A stretch of DNA of 64,000 nt from Elymus sibiricus. Taxonomy: Eukaryota > Streptophyta > Magnoliopsida > Poales > Poaceae. The stretch is from assembly GCA_039707655.1 (NCBI GenBank), contig CM077676.1, positions 376,654,114-376,718,113 on the forward strand, read 5' to 3'. The translations under genes and the position numbers were made by a program. The notes beneath the pieces were generated by a model. The model was not told where the DNA came from and did no database searches. It worked only from the letters and a program-made list of their open reading frames with translations. Of the stretch, positions 11,619 to 24,933 are shown piece after piece (the stretch's first letter is position 1; every line of letters begins with the position of its first letter).

Positions 11619-11827
11619 CTAGCAAACATGCCCGTACGTTGCAGCGGGATGAAAAAAGTTGACATGCTTCGCTGCGAAATAAATGCCAATTGTCAAGAAT
11701 TAGGTTGGCCAGTTAGAGGATAAGTTTGATGAATGAAGACAGGTGAACGGACGAAATTGCGTATGAATGTAAAACAGACGAAATTACGGTGGTAAGAAAC
11801 GCTTGTTCTTTTGTTAGTAGGTCTAGA
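11619..11827 (-). mobile_element. Mini-Helitron (209 bp)
   Basis: Read on the minus strand it starts TCTAGACCTACTAAC, ends in a short hairpin CCCGCTGCAACGTACGGG followed by CATGTTTGCTAG, and lies between A and T as Helitrons do. It is far too short to code. Its 5' 60-odd bases (minus strand) resemble the Helitron-like 5' end at 27883: both contain TTCTTACCACCGTAATTTCG. Confidence 0.65.
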
Positions 11828-12273
11828 TATACCACTCAGATCAACTAAAGATTCTATTGTCAGGACATATAAAGCGTTGATGGTTTATTATACACTTTTA
11901 TGAATCGGGATCAGCAATGCCTGAAGACAATTTATATTCGCTGGACGTGCAGTCTATAATTTTCAATGTGCGTCCTAACCTGTGTATATATATATTACTC
12001 TTCCAGTTTTCACGTCTAGTGAGTTCGTGAGGAAACAAACAAAGCAAAAATAATACTTAGTCCGGCAACGTGTGCAATCCTGCTGGAGCTACGCACTACG
12101 CAATCTTATCTGGTTATGCAAATCTATTTTTTTAGTCAGTCTTATCTCTAAAGGCCAAGTCTACCTTGGTCACCAGCCCCACCGCCCCCCCCCCCCCCCC
12201 ACGCGCCTCCTTCAACCGCGGGAGATGGTGCCCCGAGTCTTCAAGCAGGCCAGGCCAGCTGCAGCCCCTCTTC
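11828..12273. other. Unassigned sequence flanking the degenerate Copia
   Basis: No gene recognised. It ends in a C-rich run (about 12183-12201) and a GC-rich stretch cut by the Copia insertion. The continuation resumes at 27140 after the TCTTC target-site duplication. Confidence 0.5.
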
Positions 12274-14438
12274 TGTAGGGGAACGCAGCAGAAAACAAAA
12301 AATTTCCGACCTACGCACCAGCCCGGGACCACTATGGAGACTGCATACAAGGTTTGATCTTTTCGTTACCGACTCGTAGCGCAGCGGAAGTAGAGTCGAT
12401 GACGATCGGCGGTGCAGATCCCCGCAGCTAGGACTTTACAACCTCCCAACCGCGAGGATGTACTCCCTCGTCAGCTCAACGGACGGATCTCCAGGCAGCC
12501 TTTCGGGAGGCCTCGGGACAGTCCCTCGGATAGTCCCACCGGACGGATCCTCGGACAGCCCTTCGGAAGGACCCTCGAAACTCGGACGGTCACTCGGACA
12601 GCCCTTCGGGAGGACCCCCGAAACTCGGACAGTAACTCGGACAGCCCTTCGGGAGGCACTCTCGAACTAAGACCGAAACTACGATCTCTCTACAGAGTTG
12701 CACACATACGGTGTCATCTATCCGGCAGGGTTTCGCCGTCCAGAACTAGTTCCCACCGGAACCCAGACAGCCTTTCGGCTCTACGAAACTCTTTTCGTGG
12801 GAGGGAGAGAGAGAGAGCCAGACGAGCATGGCATGTGTATGAGAGCAAGCATGAGTGTGGAGAGCACCCCCTCCACCTCTATTTATAGGATAGCCAAGGG
12901 GTAAAGTTGGCATTCAAAAATACCAAAAGTACCCCATTTTATGTCTTACATAAAAGAATAAAAGGGAAAAGGGGTGCCATGTGGACCTCCATGGAGGAGC
13001 ACCACCTTGGCCGGCCACTCTAGCCCCCCCCCCCCCCCACATGGGGGTGCCTTGCTCCCCAATCCCTTCTAGAAGCCTTTTGGGAAATATCCCAAAAGGT
13101 GACTTTCCAAAAAAATATCCATAAAGTGATTTTTACTATTCACGAAACCAATTTTCCGCGACCGTTAAATCCGAAAATATTTCTGTGGGTCTTAGAATAA
13201 TTCCAGTACCCACACCAATGATTTTGGACGCATTCCGAAACAATTTCGGATTAGTAAATTTCATCTGCGAAAAGCAACCAAATCGGTTCCGGCTGCTCCG
13301 GAACATTTCCGGTTTTTATCCCGGAAACTTCCCAGAAGTTTCCAGAACACTTCTCGCATCCTCCAAGAATTTCCAGGCGTATGCCGAAACCAATTTGACT
13401 TAATGGTATCCCCTGAAACAACTTTTCAGTTTCACCGAAACTATTCCGGTGTTCTCTCCGGAACGTTTCCGTTTCGTCCGAAACTTTTTCGGTGATTTTC
13501 TCTCAGACTCCTTGTCTAGTATTCAGCAGATAGATGACCCTTAAGCGTGTGACCCTATAGGTTCGGTGAAGTATAGACATGACCCGGAACACTTTCCGAT
13601 CAATGATCAACATCGGAGCCGTGGACACCCATATTGACCCCTATACCCACATGAATGAATATTCGAGTGAACCTCTAGTTGCCGTGTGCTATTCCTGTTG
13701 CTTCGCGATATGTTACAAATACCCAAGGTGAGAAACATCGGCATCCCCGTGGATCAACACTTGTCCACAATGCCAGTTACCTCGTTACCGGTTTTGTTCT
13801 CTTTTCTCGTTCCCGTGTTCCGGCATCCCCGTGATCAAATCACATTGTGTCTGGCCAGACGATGATGGATATCGTAACACCAAGAGGGCCCAGAGATATC
13901 TCTCCATCGTCGGAGGAGCAAATCCCAATCTTGAGCTATCAAGTTACTTGACATACTTTTCCATGAACCCGTAAGCCGCCGTAATAGCCACCCATTTACG
14001 GATGACGTTTAACAAACCCCAAAGTTCATGAAGCAAGCATGAAGAAACTCGATACTCTCATGGTCTAAGGAATTATTCAAACTTTGACTTTTCTGTGTTA
14101 TTAACCATTAACTTGTGATGAAAGAATCTCATAGCATAACATTAATCGGGTCGATTCAACACAAGTGTTCTCCTAACATTGTGCCCTCAAAGTTGTCGGC
14201 ATAGTCATGCCCATGATCAGGAAAACAGAACCATCATGCAACACTTGAGCTAGTCTTAGAGGCCAGACAATACATTTTACCGTTTATTATTCCACACGTG
14301 CATATGAGTCTTACTTCGAGCCTCGTGGTTATTGCAGACTCGAGAACCATAGCAGTTATAGCACGGAATATAAACTTAACTACAAATATGGAGATAAATA
14401 ATAACATTTATTATTGCCTCTAGGGCATATCACCTACA
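12274..14438 (-). repeat. 3' LTR of the degenerate Copia
   Basis: About 2.17 kb, TGTAGG...CCTACA, closely matching 24934-27139 throughout. It contains direct repeats built on GGACAGCCCTTCGGGAGG (about 12490-12660) and a C-run near 13027. Confidence 0.85.
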
Positions 14439-17400
14439 GACTGCCACTTGCACTAGAGTCAATAATCTAGTCAATGTTAATGCACATTACACCTGTGGCA
14501 TACCGGTGTAAAAATGCTTCGCATGTGGTATAGCCTGATGTCCAACGGATCTGAAAACTTCAGTTCCGTGTGTATCTTTGCATGTCCTTGCGTTTTCACG
14601 CTTTCAAAAAATTCATATTTTGTGTGGACTTGGCTTCGTATATATGTGAATCACTGGTCAAACCTTGGTTCCTCAGACTGAGCTATGGAGCAACTATCTT
14701 CAATAGTGTTCCATTGACCAAAGCCATCTTGGAATCATATTAAGTTCATGAACGAACTATACGATTCAACATCTTCTATGTCGCTTTGAAAGCGGCAACA
14801 TACTTAGCCTTTGTTATAGAATTCGCCACAGTAACCTGTTTGGAACGATTTCCAAACACCGTGCCACCATATCGTGTATTACACAAAACCCTTAACTTAA
14901 ATCGAAAATCGCATGGAGCATTGATGAAGACTGTATCGATGTAATTACTTACAACGAGCACTTCATAATCTCTGCTTGCGAGAAAACATGTCATCAGTGC
15001 TACTTTAGTACTTAATGACATTTTTCACTTTTGTCCCATGATCAGTACTTTGATCATTTTGGTATCTATACTCGCAACAGCTTGGGAGTATCGGACATAT
15101 CTGGTTGTTTTACATACCATGGAATATATGATTAATCCAAACACAAGAGTGTGTGGGATCTCCATCATGTATTTTGCTCATTAGTGTTTTGGGACACCGA
15201 GTCTTGCAAAACTCTTTCCATGTGACTTCGGCAAGAATCACTCCTTGGCGTTCTTATGCTAAACTGTTTTAGCATCTTGTCAATATGTATTTTTGGCTTA
15301 GCCTATTAGGCAATTCTATCTCGCAGATAAATTTGCCTAATATCAAGGCTATTTAGCCTAAGCACTTCATCGAAAAACTATTTTCAATGAAGTCCTAATT
15401 CGTGTCAAGAAATTTATATTATTTCCAATCAACAATGTGTCAAGCACACAAAGTTTTTAGAAATATTATTATGCTCCCACTTACTTTCTTGAAACCACAA
15501 GCATCTTCGTTATCCATTGATGAAATCAAACTCTTTTGACTATTTCATCAAAACGAAGATTCCAACTCCATTTTGCTCTCTTCTGTCCATTGCTGGAACT
15601 CTGAAGTTTGCATACCTACTAGCATCCTCTGGATTGACAAAATACCTTGGACTGTACCACATGCAAGTCCTAGGTTGCATTTCCATCACATAGAAATCCT
15701 TTTGGCATCCATGTATCATATCTCAAGATTGAAATATGTATTAATTGCTAGTTTAATCCGATCTGACTTTAAGCATCGCTACGGTGAGACAACCTCATCG
15801 TAGTCAACTCCTTGAACTTGTTATTGCAACAAGTCGAGCTTTATGGGTAAAACATTTTATCCACATCAGTTTATAGTTCCATTAAAGTTCGTTAGACTCT
15901 AAGCCTTCCGAAGGGTTTATCAAGATATAATCTTGAATCATTTATGGAAACTATCTCGGATTATATTGGCATTTAGCCAATTCCGGAGTCAGGGCCCATC
16001 AACGCTTCCTTGTGTATCGTAGGTATACTGTTGTCTAACAACAATATCTCGCTTGCGCACCTGAGAGGTTTGCATGAGTTTTGCCTACGTGGTTCAGTTG
16101 CAAGTTCGACCGAAGTCCATACATCTCATGTAGAGGCTTCCGTATCAGTCACAGTAGGAAACTCTGGAATCACTTCCAAGGTTCCTTTCCTTTGATCTGA
16201 TGACGAAGATACTGTTATCTCGTCGAGTTGCACTGTTCTCCCACTCACCTTTTTGCAAGAACCATTTTCTTCAAAAGCATACCGTTTTGTGGCAAAACTT
16301 TTTGCCTCGGTATAGTGGTGGAGGAATTCCCAATTACTTGGGATAACCTACAAAGTAGTACTTGTCTGATTTGGAATAGGTTTGTAAATATTTTACACAA
16401 GCCCCATATTCCATATGTTAAGAAAAGACAAAGCATGGTTGGGGGTACCATACCATGGCGTCATTTCAACAGACCTGATGGCGCTCTTTTCAGTGTAAAA
16501 GCCGCAGTCTCTAAAGCATTACTTTAAAAGGGATAATGGCAAATTGATTTATGTCATCTTTGATCTTACCATGTCACAAATGGTTTGAATACATCTTCAC
16601 GGACGTACCACTCACAGTGGAGTTCCGGGAGGTGTAAGTTATGAAACTCTTTTCACAACTCATCACACATTCGCTAAACTTGTAACTCAAATATTCCTTT
16701 CCGCAATCAAATTGCAGAAACATAATTTTCTTGTTACTATAATTTCTACTTCATATTGAAAACCTTTTGAATGATTTCAAAAGATCCAGACTTATGTCTC
16801 ATCAAGCAAATATCCATATATCTACTTGAGTCATTTTTGAAGATAGACAAATCCACTGCTAGCAACAACATTTATCGGACTACATACATCAAAATGTATG
16901 ATCACCAATAAGTTCGTTGCTCGTTCCTTATGGCCTGTGAACGGTATTTTAGTCACTTCACTTTTCGGAGGAAAGTTGCAAGTGTCAGATGATTCACAAT
17001 CAAATGACTTCAAAATCCATCATTATGGAATTTCTCCATGCGGGTTTCTCCAATGTGATCAAATGCAGTGCCACACATGTGTGGTATTCTTTTAGTCTTG
17101 CGACATTTAGCGTCAGTGTTATGGATGTATCATTTTACCATCAATATTCATAACATACATCTCATCCACGATGGAAGCATGGCCATTATGTTATTCATGT
17201 GTCCGAACAACAATTGTTCTTTTATGAACAACCCTTTTGCAATAAACATTATGCAATGGGCTAGAGTGTGTAAAACTCTAAAATGAATTATGAAAGTAAA
17301 CACAGAGGCAATGTATTATTATCAATATTCATAACATACATCTCATTCATAATGAAGGTATGGCCCTTATGTTATTCATAACACCGAACATCAAAAGTTC

Positions 17401-18352
17401 TCTTATGAACAACCTTCTTGCAAGATACCTTATGCAATGGGCTAGAGTGTGTAAAACTCTAAATGAATTATGAAAGTAAAAACATAGGTAATACACCGAT
17501 GAAAGGTATAGTAACATTTACTATGTTCCCATCGCGTATCTAAACCTCACTCCAGCAAGTCTTTTAGGCCGTAGTAGTTCTTCCATCGAGTTGCAACAGA
17601 ATGCAATCGAGCAGGTATCTCTGTGATCAACTCACAATACCCAAGAATCAACGATTAACATGTTTAATCATAATTCCCAAGAACTATTTCTTTAACCAGC
17701 CTTCTATACATCAATAGCTTGTATGACTTTCATACATGAGCTGGATATTCCAGTCTTCTCTCTTTTTGCCTTTATACTTCTAACAGTTTAACTCTCAGCA
17801 TTTCTCCTACTCTCAGAAGAAGCACTCAACTTAAGAGTGGCGTTAGCCCCGGACTTCCTAGGTGTCTAAGTCACACTAACACCCTTTGGACATTTCCTTT
17901 CTCTTTATGTTGTTGTTTTATTCACCTTCATCACATGATAGGCGTTCTTCTGGATCCCTCTGTTATTAGTCAACCGCATAGTAAACACTTTTACTAACAA
18001 TTTGCAAAACAAACATTGCTTTGGATATCCCATATCTTTTAGCCTTTGTTTGTGTCTGAAAATGATTTTCAGTTCAATGAATATCACATAGCTATCTCAA
18101 ACTTTTGAAGTTCTGGTCTCATGGAAGCAAACATATTGCACTTGACCGTAATGGAATTCTAGCTTTTGGATCGAAGGACGAGAGTCACATTATCCATAGC
18201 ATTAGCGGGATAATACTAAAAGCATGCGATATGACAAAGTCCTTCTCGGCACTTTTGAGGACAATCCTCACATTACGTTACCAACCGTAAAGTTTTAACC
18301 AGATATTTAACAGCTTATTCAATTTTAACAGGGAAGGTGGAAACGCGAGCCA
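14439..18352 (-). pseudogene. Decayed Copia gag-pol remnant
   Basis: The minus strand aligns by eye with the Angela/BARE polyprotein order: a gag start-like GCGAGCCAT near 18350, a KVNKTTT block near 17905-17930 (gag C-terminal side), integrase-like sequence around 16440-17060, and the RT/RNase H side around 15000-15850. Frames are broken by many stops and indels and no ORF exceeds about 100 codons. Zinc-knuckle and catalytic motifs are not preserved in any readable frame. The segment near 16460-16750 also occurs, diverged, at 53628-53925. Confidence 0.65.
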
Positions 18353-18428
18353 TTATTCTACAACTATTATGCAAATTTTACTTAGACAAAGTTCATAATT
18401 AATTGCATAGAGAATTAAACAAGTTAAT

Positions 18429-19742
18429 TGTTGGGGAACGTTGCATGGGAAACAAAAAAATTCCTACGCTCACCAAGATCGATCTAGGAGATGAACATCT
18501 ACGAGAGGAGAGATTGCATCTACATACCCTTGTAGATCGCTAAGCGGAAGCGTTAAGAAATGCGGTTGATGTAGTCGAACGTCTTCGCGATCCAATCACG
18601 ATCCGTCCACGAACTCCCGATTAAATGCCGAACGGACGGCACCTCCGAGTTTAGCACACGTGCGGCTCGGCGGTGTCCTCTCCTTCTTGATCCAGCAAGC
18701 GAGAGAGAGGGGGTAGACGAGATCGGGACCAACACGACGGTATGGTGGTGGTGGTGGCAGCGGAATTCCGGTAGGGCTTCGCCAAGCGCGTACCGGTGAA
18801 ACGTGGGAGGAGTTGGGAGAGGTAACGGGCAAGGGTCCAAGGGGTGGCTGCCCCCAACGCCTCCCCACCTTTATATAGGCGTGGAGGGGGCTGGTGGCTT
18901 GCCCTCCAAGGCCCTAGGGTCGTTGGCCAAAGGTGGAGGAAGGAAATCCCTCATTTCCTTCCCCACCGATCACTACCCCCCCTTTTTAGGGATCCTGATC
19001 TTATCCCTTTGGGATATGATACTATTCCTTTTAAGGGAGGATCTTGGTGCGCCTAGACCAGGGTTGTGGGGAATTTCCCCACTACCCACGTTCATGTGGG
19101 TCCCCCATGCAGGTGGGCCCCACTCCGGAACCTTCTAGAACCTTCCCGGTACAATACCGAAAAAACTCGAACTTTTTCCGGAACCCCGATAACAACTTTC
19201 CATATATGAATCTTTACCTCTGGACTATTCCGGAGCTCCTCGTGATGTCCCGGATCCCATCCGGGACTCCGAACAACCTTCGGACTTTCCACTATTAATA
19301 TCTCAATACTACCCTAGCGCTACAGAACGTTAAGCGTGCGACCCTATGGGTTCGGGAATATGCAGACATGACCGAGACTCCTCTCCGGTCAATAACTAAT
19401 AGCGGGACCTGGATGCCCATATTGGTTCCTACATATTCAACGAAGATCTTTATCGGTTGAACCACGATGTCAAGGATTCAGTCAATCCCGTATGCAATTC
19501 CCTATGTCCGGCGATATGTTACTTGCCCGAGATTCGATCGTCGGTATCTCCATACCTAGTTCAATCTCGTTACCGGCAAGTCTCTTTACTCGTTCCGTAA
19601 TACAAGATCCCGTGGCTAACTCTTTAGTCACATTGCTTGCAAGCTCATTGTGATGCTGTATTACCGAGTGGGCCCTGAGATACCTCTCCGTCACACGGAG
19701 TAACAAATCCCAGTCTTGATCCATGCCAACCCAACAGACACC
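18429..19742 (-). repeat. Truncated 3' LTR of the Angela-type element
   Basis: Matches the first ~1315 bp of the LTR at 21857-23171. Homology stops around ACAGACACC at 19742. Confidence 0.85.
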
Positions 19743-20572
19743 CTTGGCGTTGGACCCCTTCTTGTCGGCCAGATACTTGGGGCAATTCCGCTTCCAGTGG
19801 CCAGTTCCCTTGCAATAGAAGCACTCAGTTTCCGGCTTGGGCTCAGCCTTGGGTTTCTTCACGGGAGGGGCAACTACTTTGCCACTCTTCTTGGAGTTTC
19901 CCTTCTTGCCCTTGCCATTCTTCTTGAAACTAGTGGTTTTATTGACCATCAACACTTGATGCTCCTTCTGGATGTCTGACTCAGCGACTTTCAGCATCGC
20001 AAATAGCTCGGCGACTGACTTGTTCATCCCTTGCATGTTATAGTTCAACACAAAGCTCTTGTAGCTAGGTGGTAGCGATTGAAGAACTCTGTCAGTGATC
20101 GCCTCTGGTGGGAGCACAACTCCCAACTCAGCCAGACGGTTGTAATACCCAGACATTTTGAGTATGTGTTCACTGACAGACCCGTTCTCCTCCATCTTGC
20201 AAGCATAGAACTTATCGGAGGTCTCATACCTCTCGATCCGGGCATTCTTCTCAAAAATAAACTTTAACTCCTGGAACATCTCATATGCTCCATGACGTTC
20301 AAAGCGCCTTTGAAGTCCCGGTTCTAAGCCATACAACATGGCGCACTGAACTATTGAGTAGTCATCAACACGCGCCTGCCAGGCGTTCATAACGTCCACA
20401 GACGTCGGGGGGGTTGCTCACCAAGCGGTGCATCAAGGACATAAGCCTTTTGGGCAGCCGTGAGGATAATCCTTAGATTACGGGCCCAGTCTACAAAGTT
20501 ACTTCCATCATCTTTCAGCTAAGCTTTCTCTAGGAACGCATTGAAATTCAGGGGAGCTACTGCGCGAGCCAT
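19742..20572 (-). pseudogene. Copia gag remnant of the Angela-type element
   Basis: Gag capsid-like protein on the minus strand. The likely start is MARAVAPLNFNAFLEK at 20572. The reading is broken by a stop in the LEKA region and by a frameshift at a G-run near 20405-20412. It continues as a long open frame from 20399: RVDDYSIVQCAMLYG, HILKMSGYYNRLAELG, LPPSYKSFVLNYNMQGMNK, then the zinc knuckle CFYCKGTGHWKRNC (CX2CX4HX4C) near 19805-19850. The frame does not stop at the deletion junction but runs on into LTR antisense sequence to 19482, giving a 305-residue chimeric ORF. Gag would package element RNA; this copy lacks pol. Confidence 0.85.
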
Positions 20573-21856
20573 TGATCTACAACATAATTTGCAAAGATAG
20601 TTTAGACTATTGTTCATGATAAAGAGTTCAATTAATCATATTACTTAAGAACTCCCACTCAAATCGACATCCCTCCGGTCGTCCGAGTGTAACATGATCC
20701 AAATTCACCAACCCAAGTCCGATCATCACATGAGATGAGGTGGTTTCAATTGTGAACATCTCCATGTTGATCATATCTACTATATGACTCATGTTTGACC
20801 TTTCGGTCTCTTGTGTTCCGAGGCCATGTCTGTACATGCTAGGCTCGTCAAGTTTAACCCAAGTGTTCCGCATGTGCAAAACTGGCTTGCACCCGTTGTA
20901 TGTGAACGTAGAGTCTATCACACCCGATCATCACGTGGTGCTTCGAAACGATGAACTTTCGCAACGGTGCACACTTGGGGAGAACACAATTTTATCTTGA
21001 AATTTTAGAGAGGGGTCACCTTATAATGCTACCGTCGTCCTAAGCAAAATAAGATGCATAAAAGGATTAACATCACATGCAAATCATAAGTGACATGATA
21101 TGGCCATGAACTTGTGCTTTTGATCTCCATCTCCAAAGCACCGGCATGATCTCCATCGTCACCGGCATGACACCATGATCTCCATCATCATGATCTCCAT
21201 CATCGCGTCGCCATAGGGGTTGTCACGCCCACCATGCTTCTACTACTATTGCTACCGTTTAGCGATAAAGTAAAGCATTACATAGCGCTTAATGATTGAC
21301 ACGCAGGTCATACAATAATTAAAGACAACCCTATGGCTCCTGCCGGTTGCCGTATTCATCGACATGCAAGTCGAGATAAACTATTACAAAACATGATCAT
21401 CTCATACATCAAATATATTTCATCATGTCTTTGGCCATATCATATCACAACATACCCTGCAAAAACAAGTTAGACGTCCTCTAATTTGTTGTTGCATGTT
21501 TTACGTGGCTGCTATGGGTATCTAGCAAGAACGATTCTTACCTACGCAAAACCACAACGGTGATATGCAAGTTGCTATTTAACCTTCTACAAGGACCGCC
21601 TTCGTTGAATCCGATTCAACTAAGGTGGGAGAGACAGACACCCACCAGCCATCTTATGCAACAAAGTCGCATGTCAGTCGATGGAACCGGTCTCATGTAC
21701 GTGGACATGTAAAGTTGGTCCGGGCCGCTTCATCCCACAATACCGCTGAATCAAGAAAAGACTAAGGAAGGAAGCAATCTGAATATCAACGCCCACAAAC
21801 TCCTTTGTGTTCTACTCGTGATGTCATCTACGCAAAGACCTAGCTCATGATGCCAC
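20573..21856. other. Leader between 5' LTR and gag of the Angela-type element
   Basis: Untranslated leader on the minus strand. It includes clustered CATCTCCATC-type repeats (about 21120-21205). No gene is supported. Confidence 0.6.
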
Positions 21857-23619
21857 TGTTGGGGAACGTTGCATGGGAAACAAAATTTTTCCTACGCTCA
21901 CCAAGATCGATCTAGGAGATGAACATCTACGAGAGGAGAGATTGCATCTACATACCCTTGTAGATCGCTAAGCGTAAGCGTTAAGAAACGCGGTTGATGT
22001 AGTCGAACGTCTTCGCGATCCAATCACGATCCGTCCACGAACTCCCGATCAAGTGTCGAACGGACGGCACCTCCGAGTTTAGCACATGTGCGGCTCTGCG
22101 GCGTCCTCTCCTTCTTGATCCAGCAAGCGAGAGAGAGGGGGTAGATGAGATCGGGACCAACACGACGGTATGGTGGTGTTGGTGGCAGCGGAATTCCGGC
22201 AGGGCTTCGCCAAGCGCGTACCGGTGAAACGCGGGAGGAGTTGGGAGAGGTAACGGGCAAGGGTCCAAGGGGTGGCGGCCCCCAACGCCTCCTCACCTTT
22301 ATATAGGCGTGGAGGAGGCTGGTGGCTTGCCCTCCAAGGCCCTAGGGTCGTTGTCCAAAGGGGGAGGAAGGAAATCCCTCCTTTCCTTCCCCACCGATCA
22401 CTACCCCCCCCTTTTTAGGGATCCTGATCTTATCCCTTTGGGATATGATATTATTCCTTTTAAGGGAGGATCTTGGTGCGCCTAGACCAGGGTTGTGGGG
22501 ACTTTCCCCACTACCCACGTTCATGTGGGTCCCCCATGCAGGTGGGCCCCACTCCGGAACCTTCTAGAACCTTCCCAGTACAATACCGAAAAAACTCAAA
22601 CTTTTTCCGGAACCCCGATAACAACTTTCCATATATGAATCTTTACCTCTGGACTATTCCGGAGCTCCTCGTGATGTCCCGGATCCCATACGGGACTCCG
22701 AACAACCTTCGGACTTTCCACTATTAATAGCTCAATACTACCCTAGCGCTACCGAACGGTAAGCGTGCGACCCTACGGGTTCGGGAATATGCAGACATGA
22801 CCGAGACTCCTCTCCGGTCAATAACCAATAGCGGGACCTGGATGCCCATATTGGTTCCTACATATTCAACGAAGATCTTTATCGGTTGAACCACGATGTC
22901 AAGGATTCAGTCAATCCCGTATGCAATTTCCTTTGTCCGGCGATATGTTACTTGCCCGAGATTCGATCGTCGGTATCTCCATACCAAGTTCAATCTCGTT
23001 ACCGGCAAGTCTCTTTACTCGTTCCGTAATACAAGATCCCGTGGCTAACTCTTTAGTCACATTGCTTGCAAGCTCATTGTGATGTTGTATTACCGAGTGG
23101 GCCCTGAGATACCTCTCCGTCATACGGACTGACAAATTCCCAGTCTTGATCCATGCCAACTCAACAGACACCTTCAGAGATACCTATAGAGCATCTTTAT
23201 AGTCACCCAGTTACGTTGCGACGTTTGATACACACAAGGTACTCCTCCGGTGTCAGTGAGTTGCATGATCTCATGGTCATAGGAACAGATACTTGACATG
23301 CGAAAACGATAGCAATAAACTTGACACGATCATATATGCTACGTTCATAGTTTGGGTCTTGTCCATCACATCATTCTCCTAATGATGTGATCCCGTTATC
23401 AAATGACAACTCATGTCTATGACCAGGAAACCATGGCCATCTTTGATCAACGAGCTAGTCCGGTAGAGGCTCACTAGGGACATGTTGTTGTCTACGTATC
23501 CACACATGTATTTGTGTTTCCAACCAATACAATTATAGCATGGATAATAAATGATTATCATGAACAAGGAAATATAATAATAACCATTTTATTATTGCCT
23601 CTAGGGCATATTTCCAACA
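21857..23619 (-). repeat. 5' LTR of the Angela-type element
   Basis: 1763 bp, TGTTGG...CCAACA. The adjacent plus-strand GCTCATGATGCCACTG (about 21843-21858) is at the primer-binding position on the minus strand; it resembles the TGGTATCAGAGC-type site only loosely. Confidence 0.9.
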
Positions 23620-23624
23620 TTAAT

Positions 23625-24933
23625 TCTACAGTGCGCTCCCACTCAAATCAATATCTCTCAAAATTGATTGTGAGTGATACAAGATCCGTATTTCAATTCG
23701 ACGCCATTGACGGGTTCATCACTGATGACGCAAATTTCAATCGGTAGGCCAACTTGCCGATCACATCTCTATGTGATTCTTGTTCATCTTTCGATGGGCG
23801 TGTTCCGAGCTCAGGACTCTCCTGCCTGAACGTCAAAGACAACCAAGTGATCTTGCTGCGAGGTCTGACCTCACCCGCCTCATTCCTCTCGATTCGTTCG
23901 TGCTCATGTGTACATGGCGCACCCCGAAAAGAAACGAATTTCAGACGATGCTACACTTGGGTGAACACTAACTACTTTGATATTTTAAGTGAGAGATCAC
24001 CCTAATAAAAGCGACTACCGCGCAATCAAGAAGGGTGCATCATAAGGGATAAACATCTCAGGCAATTCATAATAGCATGATATGGTATAGCCCTTTCTGA
24101 CGGAGAAGTCTTGTATTTCTTCGTCTTCGGCATTCGCGTCGGTGTTCACCTTCGCGAAGATTGCCACCACCTTGTCGATGCACCAGTTAATATTGCTATC
24201 TCTATAGCTAATAAAAATAAGTGCATTACTTAAGGTTGACACGCAGGTCATTAAAGTGACAATCATATGGCTCCAGCCATCATGTCGAATCATGACACGC
24301 AGGTCATGTTAATTTACATCATATAGTCACCTCATACATAATCAAATTAATATGAGCACTGCTATACCACATCATATGCACATGCAAACCATCCTGCAAA
24401 ACCAAGTTAGACGCCTCTAATCGGTTTATGCAAAATTTTATATTACGTGGCTTCTAAGGTTTCGAACAAACCGCAGCTACCAACGTCCATCATCAAGTTT
24501 GATTATTCAAGCCGCTAGATTAATTTTGCGGGGTGTATGAAACACGAGATAATAAAATCTCGAGCCCCATACTAAACTTCGTCATACGCATGACCCCCAT
24601 GCAGATCATATCTGCATTGCCCTTTCGTCTGCGAAATTTCATCTTTCTTTTTAACTATGGTGGAATTCAAAGAACTGTTAGCACTTCGTTAATCAATCAG
24701 GATCGCGGATTGCCAGAACTTTGAAACTCCACCATGCTGTTATCAAGATCAGAAATATGCAAATTCCAGGGAAGCAACAAGAACATCGGATAACAGATTT
24801 CATCTACTACCCACACAAATAATTATCAGTAGTAGAACTCATCTACCACAAATTATATTGTGCAACACCCATACATCTCTATGTATTATAGATCGTAACC
24901 TGCATCTACGCATAGCACGGCTCATGATGCCAC
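23625..24933. other. Leader region of the degenerate Copia
   Basis: Equivalent in position to the Angela leader, for example GACACGCAGGTCAT and the GCTCATGATGCCACTG next to the LTR. No gene supported. Confidence 0.55.

Larger units (their letters stand above)
18429..23619 (-). mobile_element. Angela/BARE/WIS-type Copia, internally deleted
   Basis: Complete termini: TGTTGGGGAACG at 18429 and GCATATTTCCAACA ending at 23619, with perfect TSDs TTAAT (18424-18428, 23620-23624). The right copy is the full 5' LTR (21857-23619). The left LTR is truncated near 19742, where it fuses directly to gag. All of protease, integrase, RT and RNase H plus about 450 bp of the 3' LTR are missing, so one internal deletion explains the structure. 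The element sits in the leader region of the older Copia. Confidence 0.9.

Noticed and set aside
18553..19138. Pro/His-rich ORFs in the Angela LTR (repeated at 21981-22296)
   Set aside because: They recur in both LTR copies on several frames and have no domain; LTR sequence, not genes.
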